Under the pieces are notes generated by a model, which was given only the letters and a program-made list of their open reading frames with translations, was not told the DNA's origin and ran no database searches. Shown here piece after piece: positions 1 through 9,016 of a DNA stretch of 64,000 bases (position 1 is its first letter; each line of letters begins with the position of its first letter). The position numbers were made by a program, and so were the translations under genes. Source of the stretch: Oribacterium sp. NK2B42 (GTDB lineage: Bacteria; Bacillota; Clostridia; Lachnospirales; Lachnospiraceae). Location: the NCBI RefSeq assembly GCF_000424445.1, contig NZ_AUJX01000010.1, forward strand, positions 1 to 64,000. Reading direction: 5' to 3'.

Positions 1-243
1 AGGGCAAACACAGATCACCGATCGCTCGGAGAACTGTTCTACCTGTATGTCCAGGAAGTAGCGGAAATAACCTTTGACCATTCTATGCGACTAATCATGA
101 TCGCACTGCTTTCAACCGTCAAAGAGTTCTTTGCGCTCACTGATGCTCAAATGGCAGGGTTTGTACAGCAATTCATCAACAACCTGCCAAACTATCTGAA
201 AGCGCCCTTAGAGGCCTGCGCGGAGCAGTTGTCGGCGGCATAA
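1..243 (+). CDS. C-terminal fragment of an unrecognised protein (cut by window edge)
   Basis: The plus-strand frame beginning at base 1 is open to a TAA at 241-243 and gives an 80-residue C-terminal tail ending in EACAEQLSAA. The protein starts outside the window. It is mostly helical in appearance with hydrophobic stretches (LIMIALLSTV) but I recognise no family. Its codon choice (GCG, CTG, TCG, CGA) looks more G+C-rich than the neighbouring genes, which may indicate acquired DNA, but the sample is short. It is convergent with dapA. Confidence 0.45.
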   Translation, partial: RANTDHRSLGELFYLYVQEVAEITFDHSMRLIMIALLSTVKEFFALTDAQMAGFVQQFINNLPNYLKAPLEACAEQLSAA

Positions 244-282
244 TGGTATTTTTGTGCCGCAAACATTGTAAACACTGAGTTT

Positions 283-300
283 CACGCCCTTTTGGGTGTG
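283..300. terminator. short hairpin between the fragment and dapA
   Basis: CACGCCC and GGGTGTG pair (one G-T) around a TTTT loop, in the 93-base gap between the convergent genes. There is no clear T-run on either side, so termination is only a guess from position. Confidence 0.25.
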
Positions 301-336
301 GGAAGTATTAGTTATATTACTATGTTCAATTCAAGA

Positions 337-1221
337 TTAAAGAATTCCGTATTTCTCCATCTCTTTCTTGAGAAGCTCCTTTGTGGCATCTGATGCCTCT
401 GTAAGAGGAAGTCGCAGAGAACCTACCTTCTTTCCCTGAAGATTCATGGCTGCCTTAACCGGAATAGGGTTAACCTCTGCAAAAAGAGCCTTGATAAGAT
501 TAAATGCCTTAAGCTGGGCATCCAGTGAGCCCTTAACATCACCGTCAAACCACTTCTGGCAGATTTCGTGAGTCTCTCTCGGAGCAACATTGGAAAGAAC
601 AGAAATAACTCCTGAGCCGCCAAGTGCAAGAAGAGGAACAACCTCATCATCATCTCCTGAATAAAGAGCAAAATCCTTATCCACGAGAGTCATGAGCTTT
701 GTACTCATCTCGATATTTCCTGTAGCATCCTTAACACCAACGATATTCTTTACATTGTTGTAAAGATAAGCCATGGTCTCCGGCTGTATGGTAACGCCGG
801 TTCTTGAAGGAATGTTGTAAAGGATACAGGGAATGCTGATGCTGTCAGCGATAGCTGTAAAGTGCTTGATAAGACCGTTCTGTGTAGCCTTGTTGTAGTA
901 AGGTGTAACCAGAAGAACTCCGTCAGCTCCATCCTTTTCAGCCTGCTTTGAAAGCTCTATGGCTGTTGCTGTACAATTACTGCCGGTGCCTGCAATAACC
1001 GGAATACGATGAGCAACTTTTTCTATAATGAAACGTACAACGTCCATATGCTCTTTTTCTGACATTGTAGAAGCCTCACCTGTGGTACCGCATGCGATGA
1101 TGGCATCTGTGCCGCCTTCAACCTGCTCTTCGATGAGCTCTGCCAGTTTATCGTAATTTACTGAACCATCCTCATGAAATGGAGTAATGAGAGCTACTCC
1201 TGCTCCTTTAAATATGGCCAT
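337..1221 (-). CDS. dapA: 4-hydroxy-tetrahydrodipicolinate synthase
   Basis: Condenses pyruvate with aspartate semialdehyde in the lysine and diaminopimelate pathway; cytoplasmic. The 294-residue protein has the normal family length and the expected landmarks: CGTTGEA around residues 44-50, the catalytic Tyr135 and Arg140 in YNIPSRTG, and the Schiff-base Lys164 in VGVKDATGN. The start ATG at 1221 has a GGAGG ribosome site seven bases upstream. It stands alone, downstream of and separated from typA by about 340 bases, with its own probable -10 box. I looked for a lysine riboswitch in the leader and saw no suitable structure. Confidence 0.97.
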   Translation of the reverse strand: MAIFKGAGVALITPFHEDGSVNYDKLAELIEEQVEGGTDAIIACGTTGEASTMSEKEHMDVVRFIIEKVAHRIPVIAGTGSNCTATAIELSKQAEKDGADGVLLVTPYYNKATQNGLIKHFTAIADSISIPCILYNIPSRTGVTIQPETMAYLYNNVKNIVGVKDATGNIEMSTKLMTLVDKDFALYSGDDDEVVPLLALGGSGVISVLSNVAPRETHEICQKWFDGDVKGSLDAQLKAFNLIKALFAEVNPIPVKAAMNLQGKKVGSLRLPLTEASDATKELLKKEMEKYGIL

Positions 1222-1264
1222 AATAACCTCCGATTTTTAGGGTTTTAAACACTAAACTCAGCCT

Positions 1265-1270
1265 ATTATA
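1265..1270 (-). promoter_or_regulatory. candidate -10 box for dapA
   Basis: A perfect TATAAT on the minus strand lies 43 bases before the dapA start. No good -35 box is visible at 16-18 bases, so the call rests on the -10 and its position. The rest of the 1222-1558 gap is AT-rich and holds no gene that I can see. Confidence 0.35.
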
Positions 1271-1525
1271 CAACACTAAGCAAAAACAAGCGACAGAAAA
1301 TCTGCCGCCTGCCATAATTTTTATTCATTTCAGAAATATAAGATAAAAAAGCTTTAAATGCAATTCTCTTCGCTATTCTCATCCAATTTTTAACCGGAAC
1401 ATCGAATAATATGTATCAGGTACACAATGATTCGAACATACACATATATCCTCGTACTACGGACAGTGTGAATATACCGGATACTTTATATATATTGTGC
1501 TCGTGACGAACGCAGCCTTTTCAAC

Positions 1526-1544
1526 CTGACAGTATCACTGTCAG
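1526..1544 (-). terminator. 8-bp perfect hairpin just after typA
   Basis: CTGACAGT and ACTGTCAG form a perfect stem with a 3-base loop, 14 bases past the typA stop. There is no T-run after it, so it may be a weak terminator or an RNA 3'-end stabiliser. Confidence 0.35.
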
Positions 1545-1558
1545 TATATTAATGATGA

Positions 1559-3394
1559 TCAGCTGTTCTTACGAGCGATACCTGCTCTCTTTCTGAGGGT
1601 AGGATCAAGAATCTTCTTACGGATACGGAGATTCTCAGGGGTTACCTCAAGAAGCTCATCTGTATCGATGAAATCGATGCACTGTTCAAGAGACATGATC
1701 TTCTTCGGTGTAAGCTTGAGTGCTTCATCAGAAGCTGATGTACGGGTATTTGTAAGATGCTTGGTCTTGCAGACATTAAGCTCTATGTCCTCGGACTTAG
1801 GTGACTGACCGATGACCATACCTGAGTAAACCTTCTCGCCGGGTCCGATGAAAAGAGTTCCCCTTGCCTGAGCCTGGAAAAGACCGTAGGTTACAGCTTC
1901 ACCGTTCTCAAATGCAATAAGCGATCCCTGATGACGATATGAAAGCTCACCTCTGAACTCCCCATAACCGTCAAACTCGGTATTGAGGATGCCGTTACCC
2001 TTTGTATCTGTCATGAACTCGCCTCTGTAACCGATAAGTCCTCTTGAAGGGATATCGAACTCAAGACGGGTATAGCCTGTCGCAAGAGGAGTCATACCGT
2101 TGAGCACGCCCTTACGCTGGGTAAGCTTCTGGATAACAGTACCTGTGCAGTCATCGGGAACATCGATATATGCAATCTCCATAGGCTCCATCTTCTTGCC
2201 CTGCTCATTGGTCTTAAAGATAACCTCCGCCTTTGAAACCGCAAACTCGAAGCCTTCACGGCGCATAGTCTCAATAAGTACGGAAAGATGAAGCTCTCCA
2301 CGTCCCGATACCTTGAATGTATCTGCGGAATCAGTCTCCTCTACACGGAGTGAAACGTCTGTCTGAAGCTCACGCATGAGACGGTCTCTGATATGTCTTG
2401 ATGTAACGAACTTTCCTTCCTGACCTGCAAGAGGAGAATCATTAACGATGAAATCCATGGAAATAGTCGGCTCAGTGATCTTCTGGAAAGGAATAGCCTC
2501 AGCCTCACCGGTTACAACAGTATCTCCTACATGAAGATCCTCAATTCCGGAAATGGCAACTATCTCACCGCAGGAAGCTTCCTGAACATCCACTCTCTTA
2601 AGTCCATCAAAGGTATAAAGCTTTGTGATTCTTACCTTTGTCTTCTTGTCATGATCATGGTGGTTAACTACAAATGCTTCCTGATTGAGCTTAAGTGAAC
2701 CATTCTCGATCTTACCGATACCGATACGTCCGACGAACTCATTGTAGTCAATAGTAGAAACCAGCATCTGAGTATCAGCTTCCGCATCTCCCTCAGGAGC
2801 AGGAATATAATCAAGGATAGCCTGGAAAAGAGGCTCCATATCCTTCTCTTCGTCCTCAAGCTTTGCCTTTGCGAAGCCTTCCTTTGAAGAAGCGTAAAGG
2901 AACGGGCAGTCAAGCTGCTCGTCGGAAGCATTAAGATCCATCATAAGCTCCAGAACTTCGTCCTCAACCTCTGTAGGGCGTGCTTGTGGCTTATCGATCT
3001 TGTTGATAACACATAGTACGGGAAGTCTGAGATCCAGAGCCTTCTGAAGTACAAATCTTGTCTGAGGCATAGGTCCTTCAAATGCATCAACAAGGAGAAT
3101 TGCGCCATCAACCATCTTTAAGATACGCTCAACCTCACCACCGAAATCTGCGTGGCCCGGAGTATCAATGATATTGATCTTGGTATCCTTATACGTAACC
3201 GCTGTGTTCTTGGAAAGGATGGTGATACCTCTCTCACGCTCAAGAGGGTTGGAATCCATTACACGGATACCTACATCCTGGTTGTCACGGAATACACCTG
3301 ACTGCTTTAAAAGTTCATCTACCAGAGTCGTTTTACCGTGATCGACGTGGGCGATGATAGCGACGTTACGAATATTTTCTCTCTTCTGCTTCAT
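1559..3394 (-). CDS. typA: ribosome-associated GTPase TypA/BipA
   Basis: A translational GTPase of the EF-G family that binds ribosomes and helps assembly and stress or cold adaptation. The 611-residue length is normal. Visible G motifs are AHVDHGKTT (G1, about residue 15), DTPGHADF (G3) and NKIDKPQAR (G4). Domains II, III and V and the TypA-specific C-terminal region follow, with RGLIGYRGEF typical of the family. It ends RAGIARKNS. The gene lies 56 bases downstream of the YigZ-family gene on the same strand, so the two may share a transcript. Confidence 0.97.
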   Translation of the reverse strand: MKQKRENIRNVAIIAHVDHGKTTLVDELLKQSGVFRDNQDVGIRVMDSNPLERERGITILSKNTAVTYKDTKINIIDTPGHADFGGEVERILKMVDGAILLVDAFEGPMPQTRFVLQKALDLRLPVLCVINKIDKPQARPTEVEDEVLELMMDLNASDEQLDCPFLYASSKEGFAKAKLEDEEKDMEPLFQAILDYIPAPEGDAEADTQMLVSTIDYNEFVGRIGIGKIENGSLKLNQEAFVVNHHDHDKKTKVRITKLYTFDGLKRVDVQEASCGEIVAISGIEDLHVGDTVVTGEAEAIPFQKITEPTISMDFIVNDSPLAGQEGKFVTSRHIRDRLMRELQTDVSLRVEETDSADTFKVSGRGELHLSVLIETMRREGFEFAVSKAEVIFKTNEQGKKMEPMEIAYIDVPDDCTGTVIQKLTQRKGVLNGMTPLATGYTRLEFDIPSRGLIGYRGEFMTDTKGNGILNTEFDGYGEFRGELSYRHQGSLIAFENGEAVTYGLFQAQARGTLFIGPGEKVYSGMVIGQSPKSEDIELNVCKTKHLTNTRTSASDEALKLTPKKIMSLEQCIDFIDTDELLEVTPENLRIRKKILDPTLRKRAGIARKNS

Positions 3395-3450
3395 TCTATT
3401 ACCTCAGATATTACATTAAAGAAACGTTTGCTTCTCATTACAAAAAAATC

Positions 3451-4065
3451 CTAGGCATTATACCACCGGGATTTCTCGATTGCAAGTGTTATACTGCCTC
3501 CGGATATCTCCTGTATGTGATTTTGAAACGGGACAAGCTTAAGTTCAGGCACAAGCCAGGTCATTTTAACATTATTCCCATACTCAGCCCCAGCTTCGGT
3601 AATGCCGGTGGTCTCCGTGAAATATTTAATTTTTCCTACCAATGTATATGGAATCTCAGCTTCTGCCCTGTAACCTTCCACTGCCGAAAGGACCACAGCG
3701 CTGTCAATGGCAGCCTTTGCGGCATTGGTGTAGCTTCTGACCAGTCCACCGGTACCGAGAAGTGTTCCGCCGAAGTAACGGGTCACTATCATGAGCGCAT
3801 CATGTATGTCCTGTCCCTTCAGAACATTAAGGATCGGCATGCCTGCAGTCTGTGAGGGTTCGCCGTCATCCGACTGTTTCATGATCTCATAATTGTCGCC
3901 AATGACGTAAGCATAGCAATGATGTCTTGCATCATAATATTTCTTTCTTACAGCATTGATATGTTCCTGGGCTTCTTCCTCAGACTTAATGGGAAACACC
4001 TCGCCTATAAAACGGGACTTCTTCTCCTCATATTCCCCTGTTGCGTAATCTTTGATATATTTCAT
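3451..4065 (-). CDS. YigZ/IMPACT (UPF0029) family protein
   Basis: A 204-residue protein of the YigZ/IMPACT family, relatives of which bind nucleic acids or influence translation; the bacterial role is not settled. The hallmark segments are DDGEPSQTAGMPIL around residues 67-80 and VTRYFGGTLLGTGGLVR around 94-110, followed by the smaller C-terminal alpha/beta domain. It is full length. It precedes typA in the same direction with a 56-base gap, a sensible pairing if both act on translation, but that link is inference. Confidence 0.9.
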   Translation of the reverse strand: MKYIKDYATGEYEEKKSRFIGEVFPIKSEEEAQEHINAVRKKYYDARHHCYAYVIGDNYEIMKQSDDGEPSQTAGMPILNVLKGQDIHDALMIVTRYFGGTLLGTGGLVRSYTNAAKAAIDSAVVLSAVEGYRAEAEIPYTLVGKIKYFTETTGITEAGAEYGNNVKMTWLVPELKLVPFQNHIQEISGGSITLAIEKSRWYNA

Positions 4066-4175
4066 AAATTCAGGTGTATAAATCTTTTGTCAATGTTTCT
4101 GTAATACCCGCTTCACCGGGGCTCAGGGATTTGATCCGGGGAGCTCATCCATCACAAATCAATGCAGCCCCCGCA

Positions 4176-6827
4176 TCAGTCTACTATTACTACCGGGGCT
4201 TCTATGCCACCGCCTGAACCGCCACTTGGTCCACCACTTGGTCCACCGCTCGGTCCACCGCTCGGTCCAAACTCTCTGGTCTCAGCCTGTGTTTCCACAG
4301 TTACCGGAATTTCAAACGTGATCGGCAGCTGAGGGGCAGCTGTACTGGATCTTCCGCCGTAACCATCATCAGTACCACGATCCTCATCATCAGGAATCTT
4401 AATGCTGCCTCCTCTGGAATGAAGCTCGCAATTATCCTTTGGTACTGTGCCTTCGGCAAAGTACTCTGTTATCACGGCACTGCCGCGGAAATCATTGTAA
4501 CAGCCCCGGGAAGGAAGCATGCCTGACTTACGGCATACCTTTTCCTGAACGATGCCATCCGGCTGCTCGAAACCGATATCCGGCAGTCCTTCATGAACTC
4601 TCTCCATGATCTTTCGCCAGATGTCTTTGTGGAAACCTGAGCCTCCGTTGTACTCACCGCTTGCATTGTCAATGAGGGGCTGGTTTTCGTCACAGCCTCC
4701 CCAGACACCACCTATAAAATAAGGTGAGAATCCAACAAACCAGATGTCCACATCCTTTGTGGTGGTACCTGATTTTCCCGCAAGACTCATTCCGTCAAAA
4801 TGAGCTCTTGTAGAGGTAGAGTTTACATTTATGGAACCGGAAAATGCTCTGTTCGGAAGCATTGACTGACTCATGGCATCTGTCAGAAGGAAGGCCGTAG
4901 TGGCTTTCATAGCCTGTACCGGTTCATCCAGAGTTGTATCGATGATGACATTACCGTTCTGATCTATGATCCTGGTGAAAAACTTCGCTTTGTTGAACTT
5001 TCCTCCGTTTGCTATGGTCGCATAAGCCTGGGTCAGTTCGAGGTTTGTTACACCGTTTGTAATACCGCCCAGAGCAAGTGCCGGATTCTCATCCTCATCA
5101 ACGAGAGAGGTGATTCCCAGACTTTCGGCATACTGACGTCCCTTATGAGGGTCCAGCTGCTCCATGAGGCAGCGTACCGCAACGATATTGAGGGAGTAAA
5201 TGATTCCGTCCCTTATGGTCTGATAACCCAGAAAACCCTTGCTGTACCAGTTTTTAAAGGTTTTTGCGCCTAATGTATATTCACCGTCATAAAAACTTGT
5301 GGCAAGTGTGGCGCCGTAAAGATCTATGGCCGGAGCAAAGCTTGAGATAACCTTGAAGGTGGATCCCGGCTGTCTCAGGGTGTTTGTGGCTCTGTTAAGT
5401 GACAATGAGAACAGCTTTTCTCCGCGTCCTCCGTTTACAGCCTTCACCTGACCTGTGTGAGGATCCATCAGAACAAAGGATACCTGGGGCTCCAGAGTTG
5501 TGAAAAAGCGTTCACCTATCTCTACATCAGTATCCGTAAGAAGCTCTGCCTTATATTCACTTATATAATTCTTTGCGGACTCCTCAGACTTAAACAGACC
5601 GTTAAAAGAAATGCCTCTTACTTCTTTTATATAATGAAGAAGGTCTCTTTCTGAATAGTTGACTATCGTACCGTCTTCATGTTTTACAGTGTATCGCCAG
5701 GTGATGGAATACTTTGCGGTATCATAGTTTTCGGGGTCATTGACCTCCTCATCAACTATTTTCTGAAGTCTCGGATCCTGAGTGGAATAAATGCTCAGTC
5801 CTCCGGAATACAGAAGATCCGTTGCCTCTTCCTTTGTGTAGCCAAGTCTGTCCTGCAGCTCCTGAACAACCTGCTCTGTAAGCTCATCAACAAAATATGA
5901 ATAGGGTTCCTCTACCTGTGCGGATTTCTGCGTATCTACGTCCTTTATGCGGGCATAAACATCATCCGCCTTTGCCTCATTATACTGTGCCTCTGTAATA
6001 TAGCCCTGCTCAAGCATGTTTGAGAGGACCTGGGCGCGTCTTGCGGCATTGGCTTTTGGATGCGTGATGGGGTTAAGGCCCGAAGGATTCTTGGTGATGG
6101 CGGCTATAACGGCACATTCGGAAAGTGTCAGAGTATTAACCTCCTTATTAAAGTAACGCCTTGCAGCAACTTTGACTCCGAGTGTGTTGGCACCAAGGTT
6201 TATGGTGTTCAGGTACTCGGTGATAATGCTTTGCTTAAGCTCTTCCTTCGTCATGTTAGGCTGATTCTCAAGCTCGAGGGCCAGATACTGCTCCTGGAAC
6301 TTACGGACATACTTTTCAAAGGCACCCTCGTTGAGACCGCCGCCGAAAACATTATTCTTGATAAGCTGCTGGGTTATGGTTGATCCGCCGCCGGCTGAGG
6401 AATCGTCGGAAACAACACCTCTTACGGCACGGAGTATGGATTTAATGTCTATTCCGTTATGTTCCCAGAAACGCTCGTCCTCTATGGCAACGAAAGCATT
6501 TATCAGATCCTGAGGGAGCTGCTCATACTTTACTCTTTCACGGTTCGAACCCTCCTGTACAAGGGTTGCGGTAACATTGCCCTCCGTGTCATAAACCTTG
6601 GAGGCATAGGCTGTGGGGCCCACATGAATGGTCTTAAGATCCGGTGCAGAATCCAGAACGCCTCTGAACATACCAAAGCCGAAGGCTGCGGCGATGATAC
6701 TGCCGAATACTGCTCCGATAAGAAGACTCATCTGAAAGAAGTGAGTGATACGGTTTCCTATCTTACCTTTGGTATCATCCAGCGCGTCCAGTGTTTTATC
6801 TATATTGTATCTGGTGTAATTTGTCAT
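4176..6827 (-). CDS. class A penicillin-binding protein (PBP1A type)
   Basis: A bifunctional peptidoglycan glycosyltransferase and transpeptidase anchored by one N-terminal membrane segment (about 33-55). The GT51 domain shows EDERFWEHNGID (catalytic Glu116) and GSTITQQLIKN at 148-158. The transpeptidase has S489TFK, S545LN and K685SGT. The 883-residue protein ends in a low-complexity tail with four tandem GPSG-type units, encoded by near-identical 12-base repeats at about 4208-4264; copy number there could vary. It is monocistronic in appearance, with a terminator of the upstream rpiB gene separating it from that gene. Confidence 0.95.
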   Translation of the reverse strand: MTNYTRYNIDKTLDALDDTKGKIGNRITHFFQMSLLIGAVFGSIIAAAFGFGMFRGVLDSAPDLKTIHVGPTAYASKVYDTEGNVTATLVQEGSNRERVKYEQLPQDLINAFVAIEDERFWEHNGIDIKSILRAVRGVVSDDSSAGGGSTITQQLIKNNVFGGGLNEGAFEKYVRKFQEQYLALELENQPNMTKEELKQSIITEYLNTINLGANTLGVKVAARRYFNKEVNTLTLSECAVIAAITKNPSGLNPITHPKANAARRAQVLSNMLEQGYITEAQYNEAKADDVYARIKDVDTQKSAQVEEPYSYFVDELTEQVVQELQDRLGYTKEEATDLLYSGGLSIYSTQDPRLQKIVDEEVNDPENYDTAKYSITWRYTVKHEDGTIVNYSERDLLHYIKEVRGISFNGLFKSEESAKNYISEYKAELLTDTDVEIGERFFTTLEPQVSFVLMDPHTGQVKAVNGGRGEKLFSLSLNRATNTLRQPGSTFKVISSFAPAIDLYGATLATSFYDGEYTLGAKTFKNWYSKGFLGYQTIRDGIIYSLNIVAVRCLMEQLDPHKGRQYAESLGITSLVDEDENPALALGGITNGVTNLELTQAYATIANGGKFNKAKFFTRIIDQNGNVIIDTTLDEPVQAMKATTAFLLTDAMSQSMLPNRAFSGSINVNSTSTRAHFDGMSLAGKSGTTTKDVDIWFVGFSPYFIGGVWGGCDENQPLIDNASGEYNGGSGFHKDIWRKIMERVHEGLPDIGFEQPDGIVQEKVCRKSGMLPSRGCYNDFRGSAVITEYFAEGTVPKDNCELHSRGGSIKIPDDEDRGTDDGYGGRSSTAAPQLPITFEIPVTVETQAETREFGPSGGPSGGPSGGPSGGSGGGIEAPVVIVD

Positions 6828-6960
6828 TTATTTCCTGCCTGAAATGCCTGAGCATCTTAAATATGTATATCTGTCTGCTTTACGCATAGTAAAACATTTT
6901 AATTATACTAGCCCTCGCAAACCTATGCAATGAAACAGGGCTTACAAATATATTTCACTT

Positions 6961-6998
6961 AATCAAAAGGAGGGCATCCATTTAAATGGATGCCCTCC
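6961..6998 (-). terminator. perfect intrinsic terminator after rpiB; GAGGGCATCCATTT repeat copy 1
   Basis: GGAGGGCATCCATTT and its exact complement form a 15-bp stem at 6969-6998. Read on the minus strand it is followed by TTTTGATT, a good terminator downstream of the isomerase gene at 7042. The stem sequence recurs at three other loci in the window. Confidence 0.8.
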
Positions 6999-7041
6999 GG
7001 CTCTGACCTGCTCTTTCGTAAAGCTGAGATATTTTTTGAAC

Positions 7042-7683
7042 TCAGTTCACAAGTGTTTTGATATAGTCTGCGATTTTCTCGTCCTTGCAGTTGGCGAAGA
7101 AAAGCTCTTTGAACTTTTCGCCCCGGAAAGCGCCTTTCACAAGTTCTGGATCGAGTTCCTTCAGAACTTCTACGAGATCCTGTCTCAGGGTGTGCCTGCG
7201 TACTTCGTCAAGGATCTTCTTGTTTCTCTGCTCGGGCTCACGTCTCTCTGGTGGGTATCCGCCTCCGAAGGGCTGTGAGAAGAGCTTCTCAAAAATGTAA
7301 ACGAGGTTCAGGTCTCCGCCCCAGCCGAACTTAAGTGCGAAAGGAAGGGCAACAGCATTACCATCGTTGATCTGTGCGAATGTAAATGCATCCAGCGGAT
7401 CCTCTACATGTCCGCAGATAACGCCCGGGAATGAGTTAAGTGCAAGCATTGCGCCCTCGCCTGTTCCGCAGCCTGTTACGACAAAATCTGCCGCACCGCT
7501 GTTGAGAAGTACAGCTGCAAGGATTCCGTTCTGAACATAGGTGAGCTGTGCTTCGTCTTCTGCACTGTACATACCATAATTATCTACTGTGTAGCCCTTC
7601 TCATCTGCGACTTTCTTGAGAGAGCTGTAGATCATGGCATTTTTTCCTGCCTGGGAGTTCTCATTGATTAACGCGATTCTCAT
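7042..7683 (-). CDS. RpiB/LacA/LacB-family sugar-phosphate isomerase
   Basis: Belongs to the ribose-5-phosphate isomerase B and galactose-6-phosphate isomerase superfamily. The N-terminal Rossmann-like domain starts MRIALINENSQ and carries VTGCGTGEGAMLALN around 69-83, matching the CGTG active-site loop of RpiB. At about 213 residues it is longer than classical RpiB (about 150), with a C-terminal extension seen in a subset of Firmicutes proteins, so the exact substrate is open. I chose the ATG at 7683 because AAGGAG lies eight bases upstream; a start seven codons earlier has no such site. Confidence 0.85.
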   Translation of the reverse strand: MRIALINENSQAGKNAMIYSSLKKVADEKGYTVDNYGMYSAEDEAQLTYVQNGILAAVLLNSGAADFVVTGCGTGEGAMLALNSFPGVICGHVEDPLDAFTFAQINDGNAVALPFALKFGWGGDLNLVYIFEKLFSQPFGGGYPPERREPEQRNKKILDEVRRHTLRQDLVEVLKELDPELVKGAFRGEKFKELFFANCKDEKIADYIKTLVN

Positions 7684-7842
7684 TATATTTCTCCTTAATT
7701 GCAAAAAAGTTAACCGTTTTACTAAAAATCATTCTAAATCACTTTGTCGGCAATTACAAGAGCTTATCGCAAGATTGTATGACAATATGCATCGGTATAG
7801 TCGAACCATAATAGCCGGAATCGAAGGTCATTAAAACCCAGC

Positions 7843-7893
7843 TAAAACCGCCGGGGACGGTTCTCGCCGGTGAGAACCGTCCCCCGGTGGTTT
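7843..7893. repeat. inverted repeat, GGGGACGGTTCTC family, copy 1
   Basis: A roughly 50-base near-perfect palindrome with core CGGGGACGGTTCTC and flanking TAAAACC/GGTTTTA arms. It lies just beyond the end of the radical-SAM gene at 7907 and before the isomerase gene start at 7683, so it could also stop transcription on the minus strand. Related cores occur at 8953, 26156 and 29541. Confidence 0.75.
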
Positions 7894-7906
7894 TACGGCA
7901 TATCCG

Positions 7907-8857
7907 TCACACTCCTTCCCCGTTCCAGTCAGGGATGAAGCTGTCCTTTGCAACGCTTCCATCCTGTATGAAGGCGCGGGTCACGCCTTTTTCCATGGCA
8001 TAATTTATGAGACGTTCATATTCACGGTGGGTTACTTTTCTGTTTATCTCGGGATATTTTTCCAGGCGTTCGAAGGGAGTGAACTGGTGCATGAGGCTAA
8101 GGTAAACATTGTCACCGTAGGTGTCGTAAACGTAGTCCACTACAGCCTTTCCGTTTTTTACCATTCCGGGCATTAGGAGGTGTCGGACTATTACACCTTT
8201 TTGCATGATGCCGCTATCGTCAAATGCCGGTTCCGGGCACTGTCTCACCATCTCGTCAAGGCTTTCTTTCGCTCTTTCGGGATAATCCCCGGCGCCGGAA
8301 TACTTCTTTGCTTTTTCAGAGTCCATATACTTGAAATCGTCAAGGTAAATATCGGCGAGACCGTCCAGCATATTGATAAGCTCCTTTGTCTCGTAACCGG
8401 AGCAGTTTATCACGTAAGGGATTTTAAGCCCCTGATCTCTTGCGAAAATCATGGCTTCCCTGATTTCCGGAATGTAATGATCCGGAGTTACCAGGTTAAT
8501 GTTGTTGGCGCCTTTTTCTTCAAGCTCCAGAAAGATTTCCGAAAGGCGACCAATGCTTACTCTTTTGCCGTTCTCACCATGGCTCAGCTCATAGTTCTGG
8601 CAGAAGACGCATTTAAGCGTACAGCCCGAAAAGAATACCGTGCCTGAGCCTTTGGTTCCTGAGATGCAAGGCTCCTCCCAGAAATGAAGTGCCGCTCTTG
8701 CAACATATATATCAGATGAAACTCCGCAGACACCGGTTTTTCCGGTGTTTCTTTCCGCTCCGCACTTTCTCGGGCAAAGTTCGCAGTGCTCCAACATCGG
8801 GTGAGTTGAATGAATATCTCTTAGTTCTTTTTCTTTTGTAATAACAGGTTTATTCAT
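7907..8857 (-). CDS. PflA-like radical SAM protein (COG1313 type)
   Basis: A 316-residue radical S-adenosylmethionine protein related to pyruvate formate-lyase activating enzyme. The CxxxCxxC cluster motif is C79TLKC83VFC86 inside FFSGCTLKCVFCQNYE. An N-terminal CELCPRKC motif (C25, C28, C32) and a further Cys44 suggest another metal or cluster site, as in the COG1313 group often named PflX. The substrate is unknown. No glycyl-radical enzyme is next to it, so the name activase would go beyond the evidence. Confidence 0.85.
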   Translation of the reverse strand: MNKPVITKEKELRDIHSTHPMLEHCELCPRKCGAERNTGKTGVCGVSSDIYVARAALHFWEEPCISGTKGSGTVFFSGCTLKCVFCQNYELSHGENGKRVSIGRLSEIFLELEEKGANNINLVTPDHYIPEIREAMIFARDQGLKIPYVINCSGYETKELINMLDGLADIYLDDFKYMDSEKAKKYSGAGDYPERAKESLDEMVRQCPEPAFDDSGIMQKGVIVRHLLMPGMVKNGKAVVDYVYDTYGDNVYLSLMHQFTPFERLEKYPEINRKVTHREYERLINYAMEKGVTRAFIQDGSVAKDSFIPDWNGEGV

Positions 8858-8952
8858 TTTCTATGACCACTTTATTTGTCCACAAGATTCTATACCGGTA
8901 TTATCCGGACACGATTTATTATCCGCTATATCGACTGTTCATGATACTAAGT

Positions 8953-9000
8953 AATCCACCGGGGACGGTTCTCGCCAGCGATAACCGTCCCCGGTGGATT
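8953..9000. repeat. inverted repeat, GGGGACGGTTCTC family, copy 2
   Basis: Two 23-base arms, AATCCACCGGGGACGGTTCT plus CGC, with one mismatch and a two-base loop. Its outer ACCGGTGGATT is repeated directly at 9001-9011. It sits 16 bases beyond the stop of the TtcA-like gene (minus strand) and has no T-run. Confidence 0.8.
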
Positions 9001-9016
9001 ACCGGTGGATTAGATT

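Noticed and set aside
1222-1330. Lysine riboswitch before dapA
   Set aside because: The probable leader is about 40 bases, too short for it, and no fitting motif exists upstream.
4208-4264. Regular 12-base repeats, possible CRISPR or minisatellite
   Set aside because: They have no spacers and encode the in-frame GPSG tail of the penicillin-binding protein.
6536-6556. GGTTCGAACC, resembling a tRNA T-loop
   Set aside because: Lies inside the penicillin-binding protein gene and no acceptor stem or anticodon arm can be formed around it.
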